The notes: a model not told the origin generated them from the sequence alone. Shown: positions 43,713 to 56,221, counted from the first letter of the stretch. The stretch: DNA of 64,000 bases from Liriodendron chinense (GCA_003013855.2 PVNU02000998.1:62001-126000); one strand, 5' to 3'. Numbers and translations are program-made.

Positions 43713-45564
43713 ATAGGCACCCACATTGATGTATACACTTTATCCACGCCATCCATCCATGTGTGCCCTTTCACAATACATTTATATTGTATATATATAC
43801 AAGTGACCAGCATCAGTTGTAAAATTCGATTCATTGATTACGGTTTCATGGTCCACTAAACACAGGCTTCACTATATATAGTGTATTTTCCAAAGGAAGA
43901 ATTGATCCCCAACCATTGGATTAGACGACTAGAATACCATGGTATTTTCAAACATGCAATCACTATGTAATAATGGTGTTAATTCCATACCATTGCACCA
44001 AACATGCCCTAATGAAATTGTAAAAAATAAGGGTTTATTTGATTATTTAACTAGGTAGACATTTATTGGACAGTTAAGAATACAATAAAAAGTTTATTCT
44101 TGTTCATCAAATATCCTAATATTCTCACCACTTCATCAAAACCAACCGTTCAATTAACTATTCACCACCAGATAAAGATATCTGACCATCCACTTTAATT
44201 TTGGACCACTTGATCATATTAAATTAACTTCATGATCTATGTATCCGCTCATACACAAATCAAAATAACATTTTGATATGTTCATCTTGTTCATCACCTA
44301 TAAATATGTCTAACCTACCATCAAATCTATGAATTAAAGAACTCGAACATGTGAACAAGGTATTTAAATCTAATGCTGTACATGTCTTACCATGGCCCAC
44401 TCTAAAAACCCACTTTATACTTACCCGTTTACAAACTAATTGTATTATAACCTATATACATGATTAAATTTGTAACAGTCAAATTACTTTAAATTATAGC
44501 ACATCATCTAACCGTCCATCAAATTTGTATCCACCAACTAGGTCATCCAAACACCCAAGTAAATCATCAATTTTAAAGGTCGTGGGTTACACTTTAGATT
44601 CACCGAATAGTTTTTACATACTATGTATATAAGCATTGTTTTGGATCATGGAGTATGATAGCCATTAAAAGGGCATCTTAGTCATCCTTGAGAGATCAAT
44701 GTACAAATTTAATCGGTTGAAAGAGCATGAAAAATGGCAGGACATGGTGAAGTTTTGCCATAAATGAACGGTGCGAAAAGAATTTATGTGCACTTAAATA
44801 TTTTCCTTGAAAGATGGATGTGAGGCACCAATAACGACTCTATGTGAGACGATAACCCTTGGAAAGGGTAGTGCACACCACCCATTGTATGGCCCGCTTA
44901 AGTTGTGCATCTGGTTCATATTTGAGGCCATTATCCGGTATGACCGTGCAAAAGCGATGGCTCGGGTGGATCTCTATCCACATCACAGTGGGTCCCACAA
45001 AAAAATAAAAAAATAAAAATATAATAAAAAGAAAAAGAAAGAAAACGTAGATAAGGAACCGGCTTCGTATCCTCATTTCCTTTCCTTTCCTTTTTCTCAA
45101 CCAACGAACCAAGCACCCTGCTCGTGCGGCCCATCCATCACTCAGGATAGTGATCTGGGTCATTTGTCATCGACAGACACAGGAAGGTTTCAATGGTGGG
45201 CACTTCACTACCACTTTCACTGTGTTGTACCCACCAAAGATGTGAGTCTGCCTCATTTTTGAACAGCAATACCCACCAATCCAAGAGAAGGATTCTTCTC
45301 TAATCCCAACTGTCCACGCCTGTGATCACAATCGTCAAACAGATCTTTAGAAACATTAGCCGGAATCAATCCAGACCATCTACACATACCTTGGATGGTT
45401 TTTGAAATCACACACGATGTAGAAACTGTAGAATTCAGCTGTAACATGGAGCTTTGATCGTTCATTTAACTCTATTCCAAAATTCGACTTGTTCATCGAA
45501 TGGCCCACCCGATTACAAGTTAATCACCAAATTAAAGAATTGAAATGGAATTAGCAACCATAAC
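43713..45564. other. Intergenic AT-rich stretch
   Basis: No gene is supported. 43730-43790 begins like a fold-back MITE arm (GATGTATACACTTTATCCACGCCATCCATCC), as at 56250 and 58050, but no second arm is seen. An A-rich tract lies near 44999-45045. Short frames at 44807-45163 overlap on both strands and look random. Confidence 0.5.
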
Positions 45565-46393
45565 TAGGCCTGCACATGGGTCAGGGTTGGGCCTAATCCT
45601 GGACCAAACCTAAACATATTTTGGGTTTCCGTCTGGGTTGTGACTGGGTTGGGCTGACTCAACCTTAACCCTATCCTACTTTCAAAAGGGTCAACCCTAA
45701 CCCTACTTGAGCCTGCTAAACCGGGTCGGGTCGGGTCGAGTTAGGACTGGGATGGAACGTCCATCATTAGTTGGGATGGAACGTTAACATATAAAAGCCT
45801 AAATATTCTATTGTGAGATATTCCAGTTAGTCCAAAGTATTTTTTATGTGTGGCCATCTACGGTGAGGCCCTTCTCATCAATGGTTTGGATCACTGAACA
45901 ATGACCATATTTGAACAAACTGAAAACGTGAACATAATTGTACAAACTTTCGGCCACAAACTCAAGTGGGCTGAAAATGTGAGGATTGAACGTCCACAAT
46001 AGGATGTGGGGCCATAGATTTTTGAATCAGACTAATATTTGTGTTTTCAGTTCATCACAATAAGAATGACAATATTATGAATGGTATAGATGGCATATAA
46101 ACATCACTGTGGACTCGGGGATGTTTCAACCGTAAGAATTTCCTAGGCATATTTTTTTTTAAGAATACTCTGACGAAACTTGGGGCAGTTCAGGTCGGGT
46201 GGAACGGATCGAGTATACACGGGTTGGGTCGGTCAGGTTTGACTTGTATCCTAGACCATACCTAGATTAAAAATGGTCCAGCCGCATTCACCCGGGACCA
46301 AACCCTTTTCTCTGTTGGGTCGGGACGGATAAGGTTTCTGCTGGGTCGGATCAGACGGGTCGGTCGAGTTGACCCGGCAGATGTGCAACCCTA
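45565..46393. mobile_element. Non-autonomous hAT element (829 bp)
   Basis: The terminal inverted repeats are TAGGCCTGCACAT... on the left and, reversed, TAGGGTTGCACAT... on the right. They are flanked by 8-bp duplications ACCATAAC (45557-45564) and ACCATGAC (46394-46401), 7 of 8 identical. Both subterminal regions are packed with GGGTCGGGTCGG-like words (45580-45735 and 46195-46375), typical hAT transposase-binding repeats. No transposase inside. Confidence 0.85.
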
Positions 46394-46984
46394 ACCATGA
46401 CCACTAATTCAAATCGAAAAGTGACTAAAACTGTTGTGCACAAACTTGTTAAGAACCTTATCGAGTTGGTTTCCTCCCTTATGCTAAGGCTGCCCAAACA
46501 AACCTACATACTCTCTCTCCTGGAGAAATCTCAACTAGAATTTGGGAAAGAGAGAGAGAAAGAGAACGAGAGTGGAAGAGAGAATTCTGGTTTGGCTGAG
46601 TCAATTCTGCGAGACTCACTGAGTTCATACCAAGTGGGGACGGAATAGATCCAGGACAGATTCGAACTGAGGTAACTAATAGTCCCTTTTGTGATTTTTC
46701 CATAGAAATTAGGGTTTTTAATTTAAGTTTTGATTAAACATGTAGATTGCTTAAGAGCTGAGTTGAACTGAGTCGACTCATCAAACAAACTCGCTGAAAT
46801 CCAGTCTGTCGAACTGAGTTGAGGTCTCTTGAGTCCAGAAGTTTTCTGGATGTTCCAGGAAGAAGAAGATGAAAGATGCGAGAAGGAGAGAATAAAGAAA
46901 AGAAAAGAAAGAGGAAGAAAACTTCACTCACTGAGTTAACTTATGGAACTCTAATGAGTCGGGTTTGAGTCAGTGACAACCTTA
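46394..46984. other. Intergenic stretch with CTGAGTT-like repeats
   Basis: It contains several ACTGAGTT/AACTCAGT words (46616, 46760, 46813, 46929). A possible outer inverted pair CTAAGGCTG (46484) and CAACCTTAG (46977) might mark a decayed hAT-like MITE, but no duplication supports it. No gene. Confidence 0.35.
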
Positions 46985-47679
46985 GGGCTCGTTTGGGAGC
47001 TTGTAAATGGAAGTGGATGAGAAATAGATTTGGAGGTAAATGAATTGGGAGTAAATGGCTTTGCATAATTGTGTTTGGATGGGAGTAAATGAAATACATT
47101 TGAAATTAGAATATTCCGTTTGGATGGGAGTAAATAGGAGGAATTGTAATACATTTAAAAATTTCAACATATTCACATGAATATATGTGATATCCCAAAT
47201 CAACTTTAATATCCTAACTTAGTGTACATATGTGATATTTAATAGAATGATTGTAATAAGCCCATTGAAATGTGTACAACAACAAAAAATGAGGATATTT
47301 CAAGCCTTGGATGGGCCACAAACGTAAGGATCACAAACAAGCAACTTGCAAACGTTTCTTAACCATCCATTTAGATGGTTTGGATCATTCTTAGTGATGT
47401 AGCCAATATTTGGATTGTCGGGGAGCATCATTAACGTGACACATGTATGACGGACATGTGCATAGTGGCACCTTTGTTTACACATGCAACTCTCTAAGGG
47501 AGCTCAAAAAGGCATTTCACCCCCCATTTACTTCTAAATCCTCTCTCATGGAGAGGATTTCATTTACATGCAAATTTACTCCCACTTACTTCCATCCAAA
47601 CACAGCCCAAATATCATTTACCTCCATTTACTTCTAATTCCACCCATTCACCTCCATTTACTCCTATCCAAACGGCCCC
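46985..47679. mobile_element. PIF/Harbinger-like MITE (695 bp)
   Basis: Terminal repeats GGGCTCGTTTGG (left) and GGGGCCGTTTGG (right, reversed) match at 10 of 12. They are flanked by TTA on both sides (46982-46984 and 47680-47682), the Harbinger target. Subterminal copies of GTTTGGATGGGAGTAAATG recur in direct orientation on the left (47072, 47119) and inverted on the right (47586, 47658). Non-coding. Confidence 0.82.
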
Positions 47680-47682
47680 TTA

Positions 47683-49305
47683 AGTCCAGTAGTGTTGAAT
47701 ATGAAGGGAAGAAGTGGCATGAGAGGATGAGCTTCGAGCTTTGAATTACATAACCGGGAAGTAGATGCTTGACAATCGAGTTGCGTTAGGTTCAATCTAA
47801 CGATGTGAGTCATCTCTTATGGTTTTCGCGTCGTGAATTTGATTTGTTATTATTTAAATCAAATTTCTCAAAATACCTTGAAGCCTAAGCCTATGTTTCT
47901 TTTATGGATCAAAATCTTAGATTTTGATACTAATCGAGCAAAGTACGTAATAATGCGATCTAACTGTACAACAGTTGTAATTCATGGTAGGGTTGATTGT
48001 AGGGCGTATACATACAATTCTAACAATAATAGAAACCAATTCGACTTTAAGAGGTGAGGATTTTCCCTTCAAGCTTTCCACCTAAATCCTTGGAAAAGTT
48101 ATAATTAGTTGTCTTTCGCTATTTTATGTTAATCTATTATTCTATGTTTAATTTCCACAAGTTATAAGTTTTTATATATACTAACATCGACGGGGATCTT
48201 CCAAGTATGTTTCAGATTTTTCTTTTTATAGTTCACACCTCATTTTTAATTCTTGTACGTCAATTGATTATATGTTGGGAAAATTAATTGTGGAGACATG
48301 TGTTTGTTGATGTGATTACATTTCTTAAACCCTACTTGCTTGAGTCTCATGAGCTAGGCATGGTTGTATGAAACACTATGTTTAAACTATCGACCTATGC
48401 TGTGTGATGAGCCCCCGATAGTGACCTTTGAGCATTCCTAATATAGTTGTTTATAAAGTTGAATAATGAAGGTTGGGTTAATCATGCATTCATGTCACTT
48501 GATGATATCGACATTTTTCACCTGAGAATCTCAACTCACGATGCCGATGTATGTCTTTAGTGATTCCTAGGTCATGATGCATCCCTTGTGATTCCCGGGT
48601 CATTGTATGGAACTTACCGCTGGCGTCGATGGATGTCCTTAGTGATTTTCGAGGCTGTGATGCATCCCTTCGTGACCTCCTGATCATTATGTGGTAGTTC
48701 ATTTTGCATTGTGATACTGATGATTGTCCTTAGTGACTGCTAGTTCATATGTTCCAACTGGATGCGCATCCCCGACCTGATGTGCATTCGTGCATCCATG
48801 TATTGAATAAGATTCGCATGTATGAAATGTTATATTTTGTCTTATTTATGTTTTTAAACTATACTTGCCCTTGGTGGTGGATGTATTATACTGGGGGGTT
48901 TTCCTCACTTAGATAGCCATTGGCATTATCAAAACATAGTCAGTAATGCAGGACTAGAGGTTATAAGTATGTTTGAAGGATTGAATGAGGACCTTGTGGA
49001 TAGCATGCCAATAGATGAACAACTCCTTCGATTTAGCATAACATACATGATTAATATTTTATTTCAAATTGTAATATATCCCCAGCTATGTGGATAAAAT
49101 AGTTGATGTATGTGATGTAAAAACTCTAAATGCAAAGTTCAATTTCTCTCTTTTGTTTAATGTATATTATGTGAATACGAAAATTGTATTAAACAAAAAA
49201 ACTGGGTATAATTTGTGGAGCATTCATTCATTACTTAGATAACACCTAGAATTCTCAGGCATGAGTGTATACTCAGGCTGCGAAAGTTTGAGGCGCTACA
49301 CAGTT
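47683..49305. other. LTR-like stretch with an internal tandem repeat
   Basis: It begins near TGTTGAATATGAAGGGAAG (47692) and ends GAGGCGCTACA just before the Athila fragment at 49306. It lacks coding frames. The beginning and end (TG...CA) and the phrase GGGGGGTTTTCCTCACTTAG suggest a solo LTR or LTR remnant of another Ty3 family, but no target duplication is found. Confidence 0.35.
48541..48755 (+). repeat. About 84-bp degenerate tandem repeat, 2.5 copies
   Basis: The core GAT(G)TNTGTCYTTAGTGATT...GTGATGCATCCCTTNGTGA...TCATT appears at about 48541, 48625 and (partly) 48715. Confidence 0.65.
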
Positions 49306-50290
49306 AATTTTACCTAAAACTTTAAGCAACACTCATGATATTTTAGAGGTTTTCAAACAAGTAAAGATCAACACTCCCTTTCTTGATGTAATCAAATAAA
49401 TTTCCTCATATACTAAGTTCTTAAAAGACCTTTACACAATCAAAAGAAAACACAATGTGCAATAAAAGACTTTTCTTAATAAGCAAGTGAGTGTCATTCT
49501 AAACTATAAGACCCCTCCAAAATACAAAGATTCGAGTAGTCTTACAATCTCATGTATCATTGGTGACTACTGGAGTGAGGAAGCACTCATTTATTTGAGG
49601 GCGAGCATGAACCTCATACCCTATTCAATATATGAATGATTAGGTTTTGGTGAATTAAAATAAACCAAAATCATATTGCAATTAGTTGATCGTTCCATTC
49701 AAGTACCGAGCGGGGTAATTGAGGATGTGTTGGACACACAATCGATTATGAGTTTAAGCACTCAAATATCGCTTATCTTAGGTCGACCATTCCTGACTTC
49801 TTCTAATGTTGTTATTAATTGTCGAAATGGGATGATGGAATTCTCTATTGGGAATATGACATTAGAGTTGAATGTGTTCCATATGTTCAAAAGACAAGGG
49901 AATAGTGATGATGTCCATGAAATAAACATGATTGATTCCATCGTAGAAGATGAGCTTCTTCAAACTGAATTCTCTGACTCCTTAGAAGCATGCTTGACAC
50001 ACTTCATGGACTCTAATGATCCAATGATTTTAGAAGTTAAAACTTTGATGAAAGATATACCGGTAGTTGAAACTATCCGAAAAAGGCCCCAATTCAAAAA
50101 GTTACCACCAACCATTGCTAAGCCTCTACCATCTAGTATCAAACCGTCGAAGCTTAACCTAAAACCATTACCCACTGATTTGAAATATATTTATTTGGGT
50201 AAAGTAGAAACATATCTAGTGGTTATTTCTTCTCACATGGAGAAAGACCAAGAGCTTAAATTGATAAAACTACTCAAAGAACACAAATGA
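49306..50290 (+). pseudogene. Protease and linker of element G
   Basis: Readable through several stops: HDILEVFKQVKINTPFLDVI, CIIGDYW, then a protease site reading YLRASMNLIPYS where DLGAS is expected, so the catalytic Asp is lost (Tyr). From 49676 an open frame of 204 codons covers LQLVDRSIQVPSGVIEDVLD, ILGRPFLTSSNVVINCRNGM, IGNMTLELNVFHMFKRQ and the linker with HEINMIDSIVEDELLQTEFS, to KLIKLLKEHK and a stop at 50288. The linker is the part that B and C also retain before their pol deletion. Confidence 0.78.
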
Positions 50291-51190
50291 GCATTGGATG
50301 GACGATTGCAGATCGTAAGGGAAATTAACCCATTGATTTGTACTTACTGCATACACCTCGAGGACAATACTAAAACCACTTGATAACCACAAAGAAGACT
50401 AAATCCAAATACCATGGAAGTGTTCAAAGCTGAGGTGTTAAAGCTTATAGATGGCATCATCTACTCCATCTCAGATAATCAATGGGTGAGTTCAACTCAA
50501 GTGGTTCCTAAGAAATCCAGAATCACCATCATTGAAAACGCTAACAATGAGCTTGTACTAACTAAAGTTACTATCGGTTTGTAAATTATAAGAAGCTCAA
50601 TACGGTGACAAGGAAAGATCACTTCCCTTTATCATTTGTTTATCAAATCTTAAAGAGGTTAGCAGGTCATTCTTGTTATTGCTTCCTAAATGGCTACTCT
50701 GGGTACAACCAAATTGAGATCGCCCCAGAGGATCAAGAGAAAACTACATTTATATACCCGATCGACACCTTCACTTACCAAAAGATGCCATTCGATTTAT
50801 ATAATGCACCTGCCACGTTCTAAAGATGTATATTGAGTATTTTTCAAATATGATGGGGCAATTTCTTGAGATCTTTATGAATAATTTTTCAATTTTTTAT
50901 TGTGCATTTAATGAGTGTTAAACTATTTACGCTTGGTCTTGACACGTTGTGAGGAGAAAAACCTTTTACTAAATTGAGAAAAGTGTCATTTTATGGTACA
51001 TAAAGGGATAGTCCTTGAACATATCACATCGTCCAATGGAATCGAGGTAGACAAGTTTAAAATAAATCTTATTGCCAATCTACCACCACCCAAAAGCATA
51101 CACGATGTGTGGTCCTTCTTTGGATATATTAGATTTTACGGATGATTCATAAAAGACTTTAGTCACATCTCTCGTCCTTTATGCAATCTC
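50291..51190 (+). pseudogene. Reverse transcriptase of element G
   Basis: Fragments in shifting frames: EVFKAEVLKLIDGIIYSISD, then QWVSSTQVVPKKSRITIIEN, and 50605-50823 with RKDHFPLSFVYQILKRLAGH, FLNGYSGYNQIEIAPEDQEK and YQKMPFDLYNAPATF. FLNGYSG has Asn where the first catalytic Asp is normal (FLDGYSG). The YxDD-equivalent block reads FMNNFS: both catalytic Asp codons are AAT (50880-50885), consistent with G-to-A change. All three catalytic acids are therefore replaced. Stops are frequent after 50823. Confidence 0.78.
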
Positions 51191-51700
51191 CTTCAAAAGG
51201 AAACATAATTTGAGTGAGAGCAAGGATTGCCAAAAAGCTTTCACCAAGCTAGAAGGCATGTTGCCAAGCACCCCATCATGCAGTCTCCTGATTGGAGTCT
51301 TAATTTTGAAATCATGTGTGACGCAAGTGATTATGTTGTTGAGGGCGGTGTTAGGCCAAATGAAGGAGAAGAAGCCCTACGTAATCTATTATGCAAGTAG
51401 AACTCTAATTCTACCTAAGTAAATTACTCGACTACAGAAAAAGAACTTTTAACTATAGTGTTCGCTTTGGATAAATTTAGATAGGATCGAAGATCATAAT
51501 TTTTACAAACCACTCGACACTGAAGTACCTTCTTATCAAGAAGGATCCCAAGCCCTGATTGCTTAGATGGATCCTTTTACTCTAAGAATTCGACTTATAA
51601 ATACATGATAAAAAGGGAGTGGAAGACATAGTGGTTGACCATCTCTCACGCGTTGTCCTCACTGATTTCATGGAGATGACGCCCATTAAGGACCCCTTCC
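51191..51700 (+). pseudogene. RNase H fragment of element G
   Basis: Short frames show KDCQKAFTKLEGMLPSTPSC, QMKEKKPYVIYYASRTLILP and, after shifts, words resembling TEKELLTIVFALDKFR and VVDHLSR. This is the position and order of the Athila RNase H. No continuous frame remains. Confidence 0.6.
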
Positions 51701-51829
51701 CCGATAAACAACTCTTTGTTGTCTTTCATCCACTGTGATATGTTAATATTGTAAATTATCTTTCCACAGGTGCAATCCTTCTCAATAACTGCGCAAGATA
51801 AAAAGAAATTTTTTATTGATGTGCACAAA

Positions 51830-53019
51830 ATTTTCTGAGATGATCAATATTTGTTTAAATATTACCTAGATCAAATAATAAAAAGATGTGTCCCTGGTGA
51901 TGAACAACATAGTGTCATCTCTTTTTATTATGCTCACGTGTGTGGTGGACACTTTTTGGTAAAGAAAACCACTGCCAAAATTCTACAGTATAGTTTTTAT
52001 TAGCCGACCATGTTTAAATACACTCATGAATTTTACAAAGCATGTGAGCACTGTAAAAAATTGAGAGGAATTTCTCGTCGAAATATATGGTCACTCAACC
52101 TAATTATAATCATTGAAATATTCAATTATTGGGCATTGATTCATGAGACCATTCCCCCTCATCTTTTGAGTATGTCTATATCCTGCTCGCAATCGACTAT
52201 ATGTCTATGGGTAGAGGCTATTCTATGTAGAACCAATGACCATCGTATGGTTCTATGATTTTTAAAAGAGAATATTTTATCTATCTTTAAAACACCTCGA
52301 GCCATCATAAGTGATAGAGGGTCTCACTTTTATAATAGGCCATTTGAGAATTTAGCGAAGAAATACAACATTACACATAAAGTGAGTACTCTCTATCACC
52401 CACAAACAAGTGGCCAAGCCGATATTTCTAATAGGAAAATTAAACATGTCTTAGAAAATATAGTAAACCCCGATCATAAAAATTGGTCTCTTGGATTGAC
52501 TAATGCATTGTGGGCATACCGTACTGCTTATAAAGCCCCTATAAGAATGCCCCCTTATAGACTTGACTATGGTAAAGCTTGTCATTTGCCCGTGGAATTG
52601 GAACACAAGGCGTACCGGATATCAAGACGCTGAACTTCAATGTTGACAAGGTTAGCTCGTATGAAAATTACAATTGAATGAGCTAAAAGAGATCTGAAAC
52701 AATGCATATGAGAATTCTCGAATTTATAAGGATTGAATGAAGACTTTTCATGATAAATATATTTTAGAAAATCATTCAAACTACACCAAAAGGTTATCCT
52801 TTATAATTCGAGACTTCACTTATTCCAGATAAGTTACGATCTCGATGGACCGGCCCCTTCATAGTTAAAATTGTTTATCCTCATGGGGCCATCGAGATAG
52901 AAAATCCTACAAATTGTAATATTTTTAAAGTGAACGGTCAAAGACTAAAGCCATTTGTAAAGAATTTTGTTATAGAGGACATGTCCATACCCCCGAACGA
53001 TCCTGTTTACCATGATTGA
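51830..53019 (+). pseudogene. Integrase and pol C-terminus of element G
   Basis: Decayed reading: IIKRCVPGDEQHSVISFYYA, HVCGGHF, FYKACEHCKKLRGISRRN (zinc-binding HHCC region), HKVSTLYHPQTSGQADISNR (the core with the catalytic Glu replaced, QAD for QAE) and ALWAYRTAYKAPIRMPPYRL. The tail HGAIEIENPTNCNIFKVNGQ, RLKPFVKNFVIEDMSIPPND runs to TGA at 53017-53019. The same tail sits on the minus strand in element D (63832-64000). Confidence 0.75.
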
Positions 53020-54211
53020 TCTCCTAATTAATGGAGATTTTTCTTTTTAGAGTAGGTTACATATGTTTTTTTATTTTGCTTTTGTTGTTTTGTTTTTTGT
53101 CTCGATATGGATGATTCTCCTAGTCTAATGGAAAACTAATGCCTACCTTAGATGCTCTCTCAAGAATTCTCTCATTCACTCTTCTTTATTTTTTATTTCT
53201 CTCATATTGTGTGCATTGCATATCTTTTACATTGAGGAATATGTAGATTTTAGGTTGGGGGTGAAATTCCTGTAGAATTATCGATGTTTTTGCAAGGTTT
53301 TGAGTAAAAATTTTTCAAATTTTTCAATTTTCGTATTTCAAAACTCTCTTAGAAGTGTGTTTTTATATATAATTGAATGTATTTGGATAGGAGATGATAA
53401 GATACATAGTGATGTGATTATTTGAAAGCCTAGAGTATAATAGATTATTAGTTTTTAAACAGAGTTCCCTTCGTGAATTGGTTGATAGAAAACTTTAAAC
53501 ATCAATTGAATCTAGTTCACAAATCATGTATGACTTACAATTTCTATAGTCATGCCTTAAACTTTAAGGATTGCTTGATGATTGTTCAGAAGTGTTAGGA
53601 ACCAAGCCTGTAGATCCCTGTTACTCTTATGAAAAAGAAAAAGTATGGAGAAAAAGTGAATAGGAAAAAAAAAAGAAAAAAATAAATGAAGAGAAAAAGA
53701 AAAAAAAAAGAAATTTTGAATAGAAATCAACTAAAAAATAATGAGATAGAAAATGGCTACCTATTGACACATAAAAAATGGAAAAAAAGTGAAAGTCGTC
53801 GATGGAAAAATTAAAAGTTGCAAAAAGAAGATGAAAAAGAAACTAGGTTCGAAAAATCAGTGTCTTGTGTTGATTTGACCACTTTCTGAGTAGTTATCCT
53901 AGTTAACTTTATTGTGAAAAGGTTAATCCTTATTGATGCTAAGTTAGAAATCATGTAGCACATTGGGAACTTGATGTTTCAATGCATTCTATTAATCAGT
54001 TGATGATTTAGAACTTGGTTAGATTACTTGCTAGTTATACTAAAATTTAGGCTAACAAAAGCTCTCTTTGCTTATATCTCTGAATTTCATTATTTGAGTA
54101 CATTAGATCGCACAAATTTTTGTTCTTTTGAGAAAGGTTTTGAGTTTGGGGTTTTGGAAGTTTTATTCGCATGTTTTGGTTGGGACTAGCAAAACGTTGG
54201 GTTAAGTTGTG
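53020..54211 (+). other. 3' UTR of element G
   Basis: It contains the Athila 3' segment TTACATTGAGGAATATGTAG and TTGGGGGTGAAA near 53228-53265, an A-rich tract at 53630-53720, and GGGACTAGCAAAACGTTGGG before the LTR. No gene. Confidence 0.65.
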
Positions 54212-55575
54212 TGTTGAGTGTTGAATTGTGCATATTTATCCCCAGTTTCATAGCACATTTACATGGATTCTATTGTTAAAGTGAACTAATTAAGTATGTT
54301 TCCATGACTGCGAGTAAATGAGAGAGAATCAAAGTAAATTAAGATGAGTTGGATGCTCACGAGAACAACCGATAAGTGAGCCAAGATGTTGAAGAATCAA
54401 GCAATCAAAGATCAGAAGCGAAAAGCTGAAAGTGCAGAAGACAGCAAAAATCAACAAGTCGAACTGAATTTAGACCGGTCAACAGTTGCATTTGACAGGT
54501 CGAAAAAATGCTGAAGAATTCGATTTTGTGTTGAAACTCTCTAGACAGATTTTGAGCATTTCGACATGTTGAAGATCACTGGTCAACAGGTCAACCCAAC
54601 GCATGAAGTTTGAAAGTTCATTGTTGGGCAGTTGATCTGAAGGTTTGACCAATCAAACCCTATGTTCGATCGGTCGACTAATATTGGCGGTCCGAAAATT
54701 CTTACGCAAATTGGAGGCGGTGCTCAATTTTTCCTATTTAAAGGGGTGTTCTCTACACATCCAAAGCACCCCAGAGGTCCTAGAACATGAAGGAAGGATA
54801 AAATCTTGAGGGTGGAGGATTTTACATTGAGTTTTCTTCAATTTTTCTAGTTTTCTAGTTTTTTTTTCCTATTTTCGAGAGATTAGTTCAGCCATATTTA
54901 TGGCTGGGTAAACCTCTTAGTCAAGGCTAAGAAGGGAAGCTTGTAGTTTTTTATGATACTTAAATTTATTTGATTTAAGTACTTAAGGATTTAATGTTGA
55001 ATTTTCAGGGAGTAGTTTGAATAAAGCTGATAGTTTTAGATAATTCTAAGGATATTTTGTGATTAAGGTTACATAAATGCTTAAGAGTTTCTAATATTGA
55101 TTTATGTGATTTTATGAGTTTTGATTTGTAGAAACCCTAGATTCATCATGATCTACAAATATGGTGAATGCTTTAAGTTCTTCATGAGTTCAAATTCTCT
55201 GATTTTAAAGTATAACTAATATATTGAAGTTCAAATCTTATTTTAGTTTGTTAATTGTGATTTACCTGAATCTATCATCCAATTGGATATGATAGGACTC
55301 TGATTCCAATTCAGTTATCAACTTGAATTGATGAGTTTAATATTATGAATGATTATAAGTGGATCCTTGGAATCCTTAGCATTCATATTTACCGATTTTT
55401 CTTCAATTCTAATTGTTCATTAATGTTTTTGAATTCCCTTTTTTCAATCCAATCTTAACTTAAATTAGTTCTAGTTATTGATGTTTGGAATTGTTATCGT
55501 ATACATCTTTGAGGAACAATCTCGGTCTTACCGAATTATTACCACATCACGGCTCTACACTTGGGGTTGTGGACA
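54212..55575 (+). repeat. 3' LTR of element G
   Basis: 1364 bp, TGTTGAGTGTTGAATTG to TACACTTGGGGTTGTGGACA. The TATA-like box is TATTTAAA at 54735-54742. Upstream of it are weak, irregular GACCGGTC-related words (AGACCGGTCAAC at 54471, GACAGGTCGA at 54493, CTGGTCAACAGGTCAACC at 54578, CGATCGGTCGAC at 54666). Confidence 0.85.
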
Positions 55576-55576
55576 T

Positions 55577-55957
55577 GCCCTATAAAAAATCAATAGTCGA
55601 CATCACTCTCCCAACTGTTTCATTTGGCGCGGCTTGTGTTCTCTTTATTTGTAGGCCTTGGTGTAACATAGGATTACACATCTAATGGTCAAAGTTGATT
55701 TCAGCTACACATCACAATGGGCTCGTGTGGGCTCCCATATTTTTTTTCAATATATAAGCAAAAATCTCTCCAAACAATTAAGAGAGCGTGGATTTTTAGC
55801 ATGGCCCACCATAATGTGTATGAGAAATCCACTTTGACCATTAGATGTGTAGTCTGCGTTAGGCCCATAGAAAAAAAATGTTGACATGTGTTTTAGATGG
55901 GCCACACCAAAGGAAACAATTAGGAGAGAGACGTCCACGATTGATTTTTTAAGGCCC
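55577..55957. mobile_element. Fold-back MITE
   Basis: Nearly the whole segment is an inverted repeat. AAAAAATCAATAGTCGACAT on the left pairs with the reverse of the right arm (AAAAAATCAATCGTGGACGT), and ACACATCTAATGGTCAAAGT pairs with the region near 55825-55850. Its left end touches the end of LTR G, so G may have inserted at or into it. Confidence 0.75.
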
Positions 55958-56221
55958 ACCCTTGAACCATCAGACCCCATATAAAAAATTCGTACCAGGA
56001 CCCAACAATCAGGACAATTCATGATTCAAGTGAGCCACATCAAGGGAAATAATTTAGAGGGAGGCCGTTGCCATGTACATTGTTTTCAATAGTATGGTTC
56101 ATCTAAATCATGGATGGGGATGGATTTTGAGCCCTACACCTAAAATGGGGTCACACAATCAGTAGTTGGAGTTAATTTTGGGTACTCAGACTTGGTAGTA
56201 ATCCCTTCAAACTAAGATCTT
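55958..56221. other. Intergenic spacer
   Basis: No recognisable feature. Confidence 0.4.

Larger units (their letters stand above)
49306..55575 (+). mobile_element. Athila-type element G, 5'-truncated and decayed
   Basis: It begins within the gag-protease linker (LPKTLSNTHDILEVFKQVKI) and runs through protease, RT, RNase H, integrase and the pol stop at 53017, a 3' UTR and a full 3' LTR (54212-55575). LTR 5', gag and PBS are missing. It has far more stops and frameshifts than B or C, so it is the oldest Athila copy here. The five bases after the LTR are TGCCC. Confidence 0.82.

Noticed and set aside
44807..45163. Overlapping ORFs on both strands
   Set aside because: Mutually overlapping, no motifs, and they span an A-rich tract; consistent with chance.
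46479..46985. Possible hAT-like MITE with CTAAGGCTG...CAACCTTAG ends
   Set aside because: The inverted pair is short and no 8-bp duplication is found, partly because the Harbinger MITE sits at its right end. Left as a spacer note.
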